NCBI RefSeq assembly: GCF_905175375.1
Contig: NZ_CAJIMS010000001.1
Location: forward strand, 2,480,001-2,544,000
Length of the DNA: 64,000 bases
Direction: 5' to 3'
Source: Chryseobacterium aquaeductus
GTDB taxonomy: Bacteria; Bacteroidota; Bacteroidia; Flavobacteriales; Weeksellaceae
In this document: piece after piece, positions 53,774-62,155 of the stretch
How positions within the stretch are numbered: the first letter of the stretch is position 1
Layout: each line of letters opens with the position of its first letter
The notes under the pieces: model-generated
Told to the model about the DNA's origin: nothing
Database searches by the model: none
What the model saw: only the letters and a program-made list of their open reading frames with translations
Program-made: the position numbers and the translations under genes

Positions 53774-54514
53774 ATGCCCAACATTCTTCACAAAATCAAA
53801 GCCTATCTTTATGACAATGTTTTGACGAAAGATAATCCCAACGATTTCATCGCACGTACCGTAAGCGAGCGTTCACTATCGGTGCAAGATATCTGCAACT
53901 CTGCTGCAGCACGTGGCGGTGCAGATGTTTCTGCTGCCGCAATGGCGCATGCTGCCGAGCTCTTCCTCAAAGAAATGGCGTACCAGCTCTGCGACGGGTA
54001 CTCGGTAAACACCGGATATTTTCTGGCAAGCACCACCATCAGAGGCGTATTCGACAGCCCCGCTGAGACATTCAATCCGGATAAGCACAGCATTCTGTTT
54101 CAGTTTAATCAGGGCGAGAAGCTGCGGGCAGAGATTCCGGGTATTGAAGTCAACATCCTTGGTGTAGCAGATTCTACCGGTGCTGTACTACAGGTAACCG
54201 ATGTGAAGACGGGCTCGGTAAACGATCTGCTTACCCCGGGCAGAAACCTCAGAATTGCAGGATCTAAGATAAAAATTGCCGGCGAGAAGACGGGTAACGG
54301 CATATTTTTCATCAATACGACAACCCAGAATAGTACTGCTGTTGACCCCAGCGATATCGTTATCAATAATCCTTCGGAGCTGATGATTATCATCCCGGCT
54401 TCACTCTCGTCAGGCACCTATAGTCTGGAGGTGGTAACGCAGTTTTCCGGAAGCAGCAATACGCTGAAGGAGAGCAGAACGCTGAGACTTGATAAAGATT
54501 TGGTGGTGCTGTAA
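53774..54514 (+). CDS. HU-like DNA-binding domain/DUF4469 protein (copy 2)
   Basis: 246 residues, no signal peptide. The same two domains as the copy at 44798 and almost the same sequence up to about residue 215; the last 30 residues differ (SGSSNTLKESRTLRLDKDLVVL), as if the tails had been exchanged. A DNA-binding-type protein in the operon of a giant surface protein is unexpected. It could act on transcription or recombination of the locus, or simply travel with it; the sequence does not decide. Confidence 0.85.
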   Translation: MPNILHKIKAYLYDNVLTKDNPNDFIARTVSERSLSVQDICNSAAARGGADVSAAAMAHAAELFLKEMAYQLCDGYSVNTGYFLASTTIRGVFDSPAETFNPDKHSILFQFNQGEKLRAEIPGIEVNILGVADSTGAVLQVTDVKTGSVNDLLTPGRNLRIAGSKIKIAGEKTGNGIFFINTTTQNSTAVDPSDIVINNPSELMIIIPASLSSGTYSLEVVTQFSGSSNTLKESRTLRLDKDLVVL

Positions 54515-54539
54515 GTGGTGAGTAAGACATCCTGTCTGC

Positions 54540-54640
54540 GCAGCAACAGCCGTACGCTATCACCCGTTGCAGGCGGAATGTATCACCCGATTCAGACGGC
54601 ATGTATCGAGCGATGCAGACAGGCAGTATGTGCCCATATA
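54540..54640. repeat. Degenerate tandem repeat of about 23-25 bp after the DUF4469 gene
   Basis: Three to four diverged units around 'GCAGACGGCATGTATC..CCGAT' can be aligned by eye (54582, 54606, 54629). Weak; may instead be hairpin-forming 3' sequence. Confidence 0.35.
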
Positions 54641-54830
54641 CTCTGCACACGTGGAGATGATCTGGTGACTATTTCTTTAAAATGATCCTTATTTGCGCAG
54701 TAAAAGAATCATTATTAAAAAATGGCAAAAGGGATTAGGCGGTCTCAACAGTCATTCTGAATAAAGACTGAAAGTATGCAGGTAAAGCAGTAGAAAATAT
54801 TTGAAGAAAATCTAAACATAGTTTTGAGCT

Positions 54831-54909
54831 TAAATCTTGCCGTTTTTTTTTATCATTTGTGTTTTTATTGCAGGCGGCTTTGTGGCAAGTGATTGCTGCC
54901 TGCATTTTT
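54831..54909 (+). repeat. Intergenic repeat, partial copy 0 with terminator
   Basis: Only the first 80 bp of the repeat: AAATCTTGCCG and the hairpin GCAGGCGGC (54870) with GCTGCCTGC (54895), followed by ATTTTTG. Confidence 0.75.
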
Positions 54910-54994
54910 GAGAAAACGATGGAATAATATCATCATCTTAATATAGTAAATAATATTATTTGCCATCAAATAATTATGTTTTGTAAAATAGTAT

Positions 54995-55008
54995 GCATAG
55001 AGATATGC
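54995..55008. promoter_or_regulatory. GCATA-N4-TATGC palindrome before beta-barrel gene 1
   Basis: GCATAGAGATATGC, 42 bp before the ATG at 55051. The same palindrome with centre CCTG occurs at 56107 and 59047. A candidate operator. Confidence 0.4.
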
Positions 55009-55050
55009 TTAATAAATAGTATAATAAGTAATTTAAAATGTGTAAAAGTT

Positions 55051-55623
55051 ATGAAAAAAACAATTTCTTTTATTTTAATTTCGATGTCTTACTTAGTATT
55101 TTCTCAGGAAAAAGAACAGTCTCCTAAAAAAACTTTCTTTGGAGTTCAGGCAGGATTTTTAGGGACTAATGTGTATAATGAAACGAACTTTTCAAAAGAA
55201 TTTGCTCTTAGAACCGAGTTTAATCTTGAAACATCTCTTTTTTTTAAAGATGATTTATTTTCAGAAAAATCAGGATTTGTAATGTTTCCAACGATCTCTT
55301 TATCTCCAAAATGGTATTATAATATTAATAAAAGAGAAAAATTGGGTAAGAATACCGCCAATAACTCGGCTAATTATATCTCAGCCAAGCTGTCATATGT
55401 TCCTGATTGGTTTGTGATTTCTAATTCTGATACCGATGGGTTAAGAGTAAACCCAGTGATTTCGTTGGTACCTACATGGGGAATAAGACGAAATTTTGGA
55501 AAGAATTTCAATTACGAATTTCAGGCAGGGATAGGGGTAGCCAAGTTTTTAGAAAAAGATTATGTTTTTTCATCAGTTCAGGTTGTCCCCAATCTAAGTT
55601 TCAGAATTGGGTATGATTTTTAA
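55051..55623 (+). CDS. Outer-membrane beta-barrel protein, paralogue 1
   Basis: 190 residues from the ATG at 55051 (signal peptide MKKTISFILISMSYLVFSQ). The alternating pattern KKTFFGVQAGFLGT, FALRTEFNLETSLF, FPTISLSPKWYYN, NYEFQAGIGVAKF and the final FRIGYDF (C-terminal aromatic) fits an eight-stranded outer-membrane barrel. The function (porin, adhesin or envelope stability) cannot be told. The protein at 56161 is about 85% identical, and a 5' fragment is found at 60762. Confidence 0.82.
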   Translation: MKKTISFILISMSYLVFSQEKEQSPKKTFFGVQAGFLGTNVYNETNFSKEFALRTEFNLETSLFFKDDLFSEKSGFVMFPTISLSPKWYYNINKREKLGKNTANNSANYISAKLSYVPDWFVISNSDTDGLRVNPVISLVPTWGIRRNFGKNFNYEFQAGIGVAKFLEKDYVFSSVQVVPNLSFRIGYDF

Positions 55624-55722
55624 ACCGTGCAACAACCTTCAGTAGTTGTAGCGTGTAAAAATGATTTGATACGATCAAAGAATAGCGCAGATTTAGAATT
55701 CGCAAAGAGTCTAAACATATAA

Positions 55723-56141
55723 TAAATCTTGCCGGTTTTTCATCATTTGGTTTTTTGTGCAGGCGGCTTTTTGGCAAGTGATTGCTGCCTGCATTTTTTA
55801 AAACAATAGAGGTTAATACTCTCGACAGATGATTTATTTATTTATTGATGATCCATTATCTGTCATTTTGCAGATTCACAAAACGCACTCAAGATTTTCA
55901 GTAAGAGCACAATACTAGTGAACTTTGTGAAAAACCTTCGTGCCCGTGGTGGTAAAAAATAGTCATAATTTCAAATAATAATTTTTAATTATGACATATT
56001 GCTAAGAATCAGCATACTCTGCCATGCTTGTAACAAAAATCAAACTGTCATCTTAACCTTATCACAAATTTCCACCAAATACTTAATTTTTTTGAAAAAG
56101 TTGTATGCATACCTGTATGCTTACCCAATAAAATAATGTAA
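55723..56141 (+). repeat. About 400-bp intergenic repeat, copy 1
   Basis: Opens with AAATCTTGCCG, has a terminator hairpin (GCAGGCGGC 55759 / GCTGCCTGC 55784, then T run), a conserved 300-bp body, and ends in the palindrome GCATACCTGTATGC (56107-56120). Copies 2 and 3 are at 58663 and 60393. Confidence 0.85.
56107..56120. promoter_or_regulatory. GCATAC-CT-GTATGC palindrome before beta-barrel gene 2
   Basis: Perfect 14-base inverted repeat 40 bp before the ATG at 56161; conserved at the end of the intergenic repeats. Confidence 0.45.
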
Positions 56142-56160
56142 TCTAAAATGTATAAGAATT

Positions 56161-56733
56161 ATGAAAAAAACAATTTTTTTTATTTTCATTTCGATGTCTT
56201 CCTTAGTATTTTCTCAGGAAAAAGAACAGTCTTCCAAAAAAACTTTCTTTGGAGTCCAGGCGGGGTTTTTAGGGACTAATGTATATAATGAAACGAACTT
56301 TTCAAAAGAATTTGCTCTAAGAACAGAGTTTAATCTTGAGACAGCTCTTTTTTCAAAAGATGATTTATTTTCAGAAAAATCAGGATTTGTAATGTTTCCA
56401 ACGATCTCTTTATCTCCAAAATGGTATTATAATATTGATAAGCGAGAAAAGCAGGGTAAGAACACGGCATATAATTCTGCAAATTATATAACTGCCAAGG
56501 TATCATTTGTACCAGATTGGTTTTTGATTTCTAATGCAGAGACAAAAGATATGAGAGTCTATCCCATGATATCTGTGGTGCCAACCTGGGGAATAAGACG
56601 AAATTTTGGAAAGAATTTCAATTATGAATTTCAGGTAGGGATAGGTGCGGGTAAATTTTTAGATAATGACAATGGTTTTTCGTCTATTCAGGTTGTCACA
56701 AATTTAGGTTTCAGGATCGGCTACGACTTTTAA
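56161..56733 (+). CDS. Outer-membrane beta-barrel protein, paralogue 2
   Basis: 190 residues; signal peptide MKKTIFFIFISMSSLVFSQ. Strand pattern and C-terminal FRIGYDF as in the paralogue 540 bp upstream. Differences lie mostly in the second half (NAETKDMRVYPMISVV, ISNAETK loop), which would be surface loops in a barrel. A tandem duplication that includes the intergenic region with its palindrome is likely. Confidence 0.82.
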   Translation: MKKTIFFIFISMSSLVFSQEKEQSSKKTFFGVQAGFLGTNVYNETNFSKEFALRTEFNLETALFSKDDLFSEKSGFVMFPTISLSPKWYYNIDKREKQGKNTAYNSANYITAKVSFVPDWFLISNAETKDMRVYPMISVVPTWGIRRNFGKNFNYEFQVGIGAGKFLDNDNGFSSIQVVTNLGFRIGYDF

Positions 56734-56780
56734 GCGGGGTGACGCATTTGATTTTTTTCTCTCATTCAATCGATACTATA

Positions 56781-56909
56781 ATGCCCAATACTGCAGATCG
56801 AAAATCTGCAGCGGATATTTTTACGATTGAAGATTTAGCATTGGTGTTTAACAACTACGCAAAGCATAAGAAAGCATATCAAGTTATAGAAAAAGGGAAA
56901 TATAAGTAA
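56781..56909 (+). pseudogene. 42-codon fragment, probably the 3' end of a lost gene
   Basis: Reads FTIEDLALVFNNYAKHKKAY then QVIEKGKYK and stop. The last 48 bp are repeated at 59080-59128 without the first part. It looks like the end of a larger soluble protein; I do not know which. Confidence 0.35.
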
Positions 56910-56947
56910 TACAAAAAAATATATTATTGACACATATAATACAGTAC

Positions 56948-56968
56948 TAACAATTAACAATTAACAAT
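56948..56968 (+). repeat. TAACAAT heptamer tract, 3 units
   Basis: Three tandem copies of TAACAAT end 2 bp before the ATG at 56971. The sister gene at 59231 has nine. Confidence 0.95.
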
Positions 56969-56970
56969 TT

Positions 56971-58512
56971 ATGAAAACAAACGTGTATTCAGCAATGAAA
57001 AAAATAACTCTATTTTTATTCATTTTATCAACAATGATGCTCTTCGCGCAAAATAGGGCAACATTTTATTTTAACGCTAGTTACGGAGGGAAAGCAGTTG
57101 GTCTGCCAGAAGGTACTTATACACTTTCCAAATTGAATCAAAAGGGAATTGAGAACAATCAAATTAGTTCGATTAAGGTAACTTCAGGCTACGAAGTAGT
57201 TATCTTTGATTTAGATAATTTTGATTATACTGGCTTGACAAAGATAATTAATAGTATGGATGTGGCAGACTTGAATACCAATTATAGTATGCACAACAAA
57301 ATGACTTCGGTTATTATCAGAAAAGCACCTCCGGTAGCAACTTTTTATTATGATAATAATTACAAAGGCAGAACCGTTGTTCTACCAGTAGGAGAATTCA
57401 CCCTCAATGACCTGAATATGTACGCAATAGGGGATAACCAAGTTAGTTCATTAAAAGTAATTGCTGGCAACGAGGCAGTTATTTTTGATGGAGATTATTT
57501 TGACTATACTGGCTTAGTAAAATTAATTAAAGGAATAATAAGCGTTCCCGATTTATCTACCTATAGTATGAATAATAAAATAACTTCGGTTATTATCAGA
57601 AAAACGCCTCCTATGGCAGCTACGTTTTATTATAATAATAACTACACGGGTAAAGCTGTTGCATTACCAGAAGGTGAATTTACCCTCAATGATCTGAAAT
57701 TCTACGGAATAGACGATAACCAGATTAGTTCCGTCAAAATGAATAAAGATATTCAGGTAACTATTTTTAATGGCGATAATTATGACGTAAACGCTCATGC
57801 ACAGTCATTTAATGGTATAAGCATTCCGGAGTTTGATAGCCATATGTTAAATAATTTAATGACTTCGGTTATTATCAGAAAAATTCCTGCTAAAAAAGCG
57901 ATCTTTTATCTAGATTTTAATTATAAAGGAAATCCTATTTTATTACCGGAAGGATGTTATGGGCGTACCAATCTGGCTCTTCTAGGATTAAATAGAAATA
58001 TCGAGATAAAATCTGTTAAAACTGCTGGTATGAAAGTTACTTTATATGAAGGACATCATTATGGTGGCAGTTCCAAGTCTTTTAGTACCGATAAAATGAA
58101 TTTGAATCAAATCAAATGGAAAGACATGACTAGATCTGTAAAAGTATTCGATACTAAATTTAACAGTTTAGCCGGTGGAGGTTTAGGTTCAGGGAATGAC
58201 GAAGGAGATGAGGAAAGTAATAATGACGAAAGTGAATTTGCAAATAGAACCTCAACAACAACCGATCTTCAATTGAATGTTTATCCAAATCCTGCTACAG
58301 ATTTTGTGGATATTAAGGATTCTGGCGAAATAGAAAAGGTAGAACTTGTTAACTATTCCGGGAAAAAAGAGAACATAAAAGTTACAAAATCATCAAATAA
58401 TACAACAAGAATAGATTTGTCTGCAGTACAAGGGGGAGCTTACCTTTTAGTAGGAACAACCAAAAACGGAAAATCAATCTCCAAAAGAATTATGATTCAA
58501 AACAAAAAATAA
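56971..58512 (+). CDS. Secreted beta/gamma-crystallin protein with T9SS sorting domain, four domains
   Basis: 513 residues. Signal peptide after MKTNVYSAMKK (FILSTMMLFAQ, cleavage about 27). Four beta/gamma-crystallin domains (about 30-115, 120-208, 212-302, 305-392), each with 'FYY(N/D)xNYxGKAVxLPEGxYT' and the calcium-binding signature (N/D)(N/D)xx(S/T)S: NNQISS, DNQVSS, NNKITS, DNQISS. The fourth domain has lost the signature. An acidic linker (SGNDEGDEESNNDESE) and a C-terminal T9SS type A sorting domain (LNVYPNPATDFVDI to SKRIMIQNKK) follow. It is expected to be a Ca-binding surface or matrix protein. The last 85 residues are nearly identical to the sister at 59231. Confidence 0.85.
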   Translation: MKTNVYSAMKKITLFLFILSTMMLFAQNRATFYFNASYGGKAVGLPEGTYTLSKLNQKGIENNQISSIKVTSGYEVVIFDLDNFDYTGLTKIINSMDVADLNTNYSMHNKMTSVIIRKAPPVATFYYDNNYKGRTVVLPVGEFTLNDLNMYAIGDNQVSSLKVIAGNEAVIFDGDYFDYTGLVKLIKGIISVPDLSTYSMNNKITSVIIRKTPPMAATFYYNNNYTGKAVALPEGEFTLNDLKFYGIDDNQISSVKMNKDIQVTIFNGDNYDVNAHAQSFNGISIPEFDSHMLNNLMTSVIIRKIPAKKAIFYLDFNYKGNPILLPEGCYGRTNLALLGLNRNIEIKSVKTAGMKVTLYEGHHYGGSSKSFSTDKMNLNQIKWKDMTRSVKVFDTKFNSLAGGGLGSGNDEGDEESNNDESEFANRTSTTTDLQLNVYPNPATDFVDIKDSGEIEKVELVNYSGKKENIKVTKSSNNTTRIDLSAVQGGAYLLVGTTKNGKSISKRIMIQNKK

Positions 58513-58662
58513 ATATTAGATTATATGTGTCATAGTATATTTATTTCATATCAAAAATATATATGAAATATGATGGTATGCAGCAGCAGTGCTTCTTAAG
58601 TGGAATTTGGCACGATTGAGCCGGTTTCTGTAAGAAGTGAATAAGCTGTTTCAGGTCATAAA

Positions 58663-59080
58663 CAAATCTTGCCGTTTTTTTTATCATTAGTGTTTTTATT
58701 GCAGGCGGCTTTGTGGCAAGTGATTGCTGCCTGCATTTTTTAAAACAATAGAGGTTAATACTCTCGACAGATGATTTATTTATTTGATGGATCCGTTATC
58801 TGTCATTTTGCATATTCACAAAACGCACTCAAGATTTTCGGTAAGAGCACAATACTAGTGAACTTTGTGAAAACCTTCGTGACCGTGGTGGTAAAAAATA
58901 GTCATAATTTCAAATAATAATTTTTAATTATGACATATTGCTAAGAATCAGCATACTCTGTCATGCTTGAAACAAAAAGCAAACTGTCATCTTAACCTTA
59001 TCACAAATATCCACCAAATACTTAATTTTTTTGAAAAACATTGTAGGCATACCTGTATGCTTACCCAATAAATAATGTAA
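58663..59080 (+). repeat. About 400-bp intergenic repeat, copy 2
   Basis: Same layout as copy 1: terminator GCAGGCGGC (58701) / GCTGCCTGC (58726) with T run; body; palindrome GCATACCTGTATGC (59047-59060). A leader shared with the first crystallin gene follows at 59080. Confidence 0.85.
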
Positions 59081-59165
59081 AGCATAAGAAAGCATATCAA
59101 GTTATAGAAAAAGGGAAATATAAGTAATACAAAAAAATATATTATTGACACATATAATACAGTAC

Positions 59166-59228
59166 TAACAATTAACAATTAACAATTAACAATTAACAAT
59201 TAACAATTAACAATTAACAATTAACAAT
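59166..59228 (+). repeat. TAACAAT heptamer tract, 9 units
   Basis: Nine uninterrupted TAACAAT units end 2 bp before the ATG at 59231. A tract of this type upstream of a start codon can change in length by slippage. Confidence 0.97.
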
Positions 59229-59230
59229 TT

Positions 59231-60238
59231 ATGAAAACAAACATGTATTCAGCAATGAAAAAAGTAAACATCGTTCTATTCATTTTTACAACAATGATGC
59301 TCTTCTCGCAAAATAGAGCTAAATTTTTTAGAGACCCAAATTATAAAGGTCCTAATATTTCTTTACCGGAAGGATTTTATACAGCCTCAGATTTGATTAT
59401 AAGAGGCATCGGAAGTAATCGAATTAGTTCAATTCAAGTATCTCCTGGATACCAAGTAACTATTTTTGATTTAGATAATTTTGCAATAGATTTTTCTAAC
59501 GTAGATTTTGCACAGTCAATTAATGGAAAAAACGTGAAAGATTTAGCTAGTTTAAATATGGATGACAAAACAAGTTCCATCATTATCAGAAAAATTCCTA
59601 CTACAAAATCGGCCTTTTATATGGATTGCAGTTATAAAAAAGGTAGCTTCTCATTGCCTGAAGGATTTTATGGCGTAAATAATCTACGTCTTTTGGGACA
59701 TTCCTCTTTTATAAATCAAATTTCCTCAGTTAAAACAAACGGTTTGGAGGTACTCATGTATGATAAGAGTAGATATGAGGGATACAGCCGATATTTACCC
59801 AATGATGTAGCTTGTTTAAAATCAATAAGTTTTGATAATATGACAGAATCAATAATAGTATTGGGTTCATTTTTTAGTGGATTAGGTCAAAATTCGAGCT
59901 TAAAGTCAAAAATTAATACAGGAACTAATGAAGGGGTTAATGCAGATAATGATGAGAGTGCGCTTGAAATTAAATCCTCTACAACAACAGATCTTCAATT
60001 GAATGTTTATCCAAATCCTGCTACAGATTTTGTGGATATTAAGCATTCTGGCGAAATAGAAAAGGTAGAACTTGTTAACTATTCCGGGAAAAAAGAGAAC
60101 ATAAAAGTTACAAAATCATCAAATAATACAACAAGAATAGATCTGTCTGCAGTACAAGGGGGAGCTTACCTTTTAGTAGGAACAACCAAAAACGGAGAAT
60201 CAATCTCCAAAAGAATTATAATTCAAAACAAAAAATAA
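59231..60238 (+). CDS. Secreted beta/gamma-crystallin protein with T9SS sorting domain, two domains
   Basis: 335 residues. Signal peptide as in the sister protein (MKTNMYSAMKK..FTTMMLFSQ). Two beta/gamma-crystallin domains (about 30-120: AKFFRDPNYKGPNISLPEG, with SNRISS; about 123-212: AFYMDCSYKKGSFSLPEG, with INQISS) replace the four of the sister. The acidic linker and the T9SS sorting domain (from LQLNVYPNPATDFVDI) are nearly identical to it. It arose by duplication with loss or gain of domains, since the 5' leader and the 3' region are also shared. Confidence 0.85.
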   Translation: MKTNMYSAMKKVNIVLFIFTTMMLFSQNRAKFFRDPNYKGPNISLPEGFYTASDLIIRGIGSNRISSIQVSPGYQVTIFDLDNFAIDFSNVDFAQSINGKNVKDLASLNMDDKTSSIIIRKIPTTKSAFYMDCSYKKGSFSLPEGFYGVNNLRLLGHSSFINQISSVKTNGLEVLMYDKSRYEGYSRYLPNDVACLKSISFDNMTESIIVLGSFFSGLGQNSSLKSKINTGTNEGVNADNDESALEIKSSTTTDLQLNVYPNPATDFVDIKHSGEIEKVELVNYSGKKENIKVTKSSNNTTRIDLSAVQGGAYLLVGTTKNGESISKRIIIQNKK

Positions 60239-60392
60239 ATAAATATTAGATTATATGTGTCATAATATATTTATTTCATATCAAAAATATATATGAAATA
60301 TGATGGTATGCAGCAGCGGAGCTTCTTAAGTAGATTTGGCAAGATGAAGCCGGTTTCTGTAAGAAGTGAATAAGCTGTTTCAGGTCATAAAC

Positions 60393-60768
60393 AAATCTTG
60401 CCGTTTTTTATCATTAGTGTTTTTATTGCAGGCAGCTTTGTGGCAAGTGATTGCTGCCTGCATTTTTTAAAACAATAGAGGTTAATACTATCGACAGATG
60501 ATTTATTTATTTATTTATTGATGATCCATTATCTGTCATTTTGCAGATTCACAAAACGCACTCAAGATTTTCAGTAAGAGCACAATACTAGTGAACTTTG
60601 TGAAAAACCTTCGTGCCCGTGGTGGTAAAAAATAATCATAATTTCAAATAATAATTTTTAATTATGACATCTTGCTAAGAATCAGCATACTCTGCCATGC
60701 TTGTAACAAAAAGCAAACTGTCATCTTAACCTTATCACAAATTTCCACCAAATACTTAATTTTTTTTA
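60393..60768 (+). repeat. About 400-bp intergenic repeat, copy 3, truncated
   Basis: Terminator GCAGGCAGC (60428) / GCTGCCTGC (60453): a fully paired variant of the G-T pair in the other copies. The repeat breaks at a run of T and joins a beta-barrel gene fragment; the palindrome is lost. Confidence 0.85.
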
Positions 60769-60839
60769 TTTTCATTTCTATGTCTTAGTATTTTCTCAGG
60801 AAAAAGAACATTCTTCCCAGAAAAACTTTCTTTGGAGTT
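60762..60839 (+). pseudogene. 5' fragment of a third outer-membrane beta-barrel gene
   Basis: About 25 codons' worth of DNA matching 56171-56256 (signal peptide and KKTFFGV), without the start codon and promoter, cut off at 60839. Confidence 0.8.
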
Positions 60840-60981
60840 CATATTTGTCTTTGTACGATTGACTTTACACTATTTTGCGGCAGATTGCCTTCCTCTGCGT
60901 GATACCGCTTTTCATAATACTGTGTCTGTTGTCCGGATAACATCAGGGCTATGAAACAAAAAAGTAAATAGATTATTTTCA
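60840..60981 (-). pseudogene. Truncated 5' end of the propeller histidine kinase gene
   Basis: Matches 37373-37517 of the kinase gene, from its ATG (60981) through the signal peptide to KSIV, with one inserted base near 60853 that shifts the frame. It is the left end of the 1.7-kb duplication. Confidence 0.9.
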
Positions 60982-61091
60982 TCACATTAAATTGATGTAA
61001 AAAAATAAATGTAGAACTATTTCTATAGAATATAGTATTAATACTACTTGCGTTTCGTAATAATTCTAATCTATTAATTTTATTGCATGTT

Positions 61092-61099
61092 TACCTTTG
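61092..61099 (+). promoter_or_regulatory. Predicted -7 box, second copy
   Basis: TACCTTTG, duplicated from 37641, 61 bp before the ATG at 61161. Confidence 0.5.
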
Positions 61100-61160
61100 C
61101 TGAAGAAACTAAGAGTAAATACGAGACGACTGGTTTCGTAAACTGTCAATCAGTAAACAA

Positions 61161-61796
61161 ATGAAAACAAAGGTGATGAGATCGAATTGGCTGCCAGCTT
61201 TCTGCTATGTCAGAAGGTTGGTATGTTTTTTCTTTGCTCTCTCATCATTGTTCTTTTACCCACAGTCATTTTCTGCAGATACCACAAAAATATATATCAA
61301 TTCAGAAAGTACATTCTATGTTCAGGAGGGTACCACTATCAGCAACTATCATCCGGTGGTCATTTCTGAAAATAATGAAGTAAATAATATTGATCTTGAT
61401 GAAGGTACGTCAAAAAAGCACTTTAAAAGTAAAGAAAAATATTATTCCGAAAAAATTCCAACACACAAAACTAAAAAAAAGGGTAAAGATCCTGTAGTAG
61501 CTTCACAGGTGCAGACACAAGATCAGAATCACATGTTCTGCCTGTCAGAAAACAATTCTTGTTGCGCCGTGTTGGCGAGTACTTTTATTTTTAAGCTTTT
61601 TTACTCTAAAGGCACCCAGTATTTATCTTGGTCACCTGCTTACTATAAAAAGAGAACCGATTTACTTTTCCGGGATAATGACTCGATTATTTTAGGAATT
61701 CCATTCAAAATTCACACACGTCCGCCACCTTCTCCACAAGCTACATTAGATGTTACTGCAAAAACTACAGATGGTAGCAAAGCAGAGAGTGTTTAA
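61161..61796 (+). CDS. Exported protein of unknown function with adhesin-derived tail (copy 2)
   Basis: 211 residues; nearly identical to the protein at 37709, with a two-residue loss and scattered changes (for example NWLPAFC for NGLPAFC). The reading frame has survived the duplication, including the odd C-terminal end PQATLDVTAKTTDGSKAESV. That both copies remain open suggests that the protein may be used or that the copy is recent. Confidence 0.55.
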   Translation: MKTKVMRSNWLPAFCYVRRLVCFFFALSSLFFYPQSFSADTTKIYINSESTFYVQEGTTISNYHPVVISENNEVNNIDLDEGTSKKHFKSKEKYYSEKIPTHKTKKKGKDPVVASQVQTQDQNHMFCLSENNSCCAVLASTFIFKLFYSKGTQYLSWSPAYYKKRTDLLFRDNDSIILGIPFKIHTRPPPSPQATLDVTAKTTDGSKAESV

Positions 61797-61920
61797 TTGC
61801 GCCAAGATTGACCGGGGATTAGATCCAGACCGGCGATGCGCTATACACAACAGCATAGAAAGAAACCATCTTGTATGCTACAGCTACAACACCCAGCAGT
61901 AAAACTGAAGGAAGCTAAAC
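61738..61920 (+). pseudogene. Decayed constant region of an adhesin-family gene (copy 2)
   Basis: Same decayed sequence as at 38288-38470, brought along by the duplication. Confidence 0.75.
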
Positions 61921-61937
61921 TTTTTAATATCGCAGAT

Positions 61938-62152
61938 TTGCAATCTGTGAAGTAAAAACAACAACACTCACATGTGTAGAAACTTTTGTGATTTTATAAA
62001 CAAAACAAAAAATCCATTACTGAAGTCATCTTTAAAAATGAATCAATTTGGAAAAAGTTTAAATTATATCGGATGTTAACCAACAAGATAATATTAACAT
62101 CACCAAGCAAACCAGCGTAGTCTGGAACTTTTGAAAATAAAAAAATCTTTAA
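61938..62152 (+). repeat. Leader repeat of the adhesin family, copy B
   Basis: Nearly identical to 38490-38705, including the inverted repeat GATGTTAA/TTAACATC. Confidence 0.85.
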
Positions 62153-62155
62153 ATA

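Noticed and set aside
59166..59228. Short tandem repeats as a possible CRISPR array
   Set aside because: The units are 7 bp with no spacers, and no cas genes are in the window.
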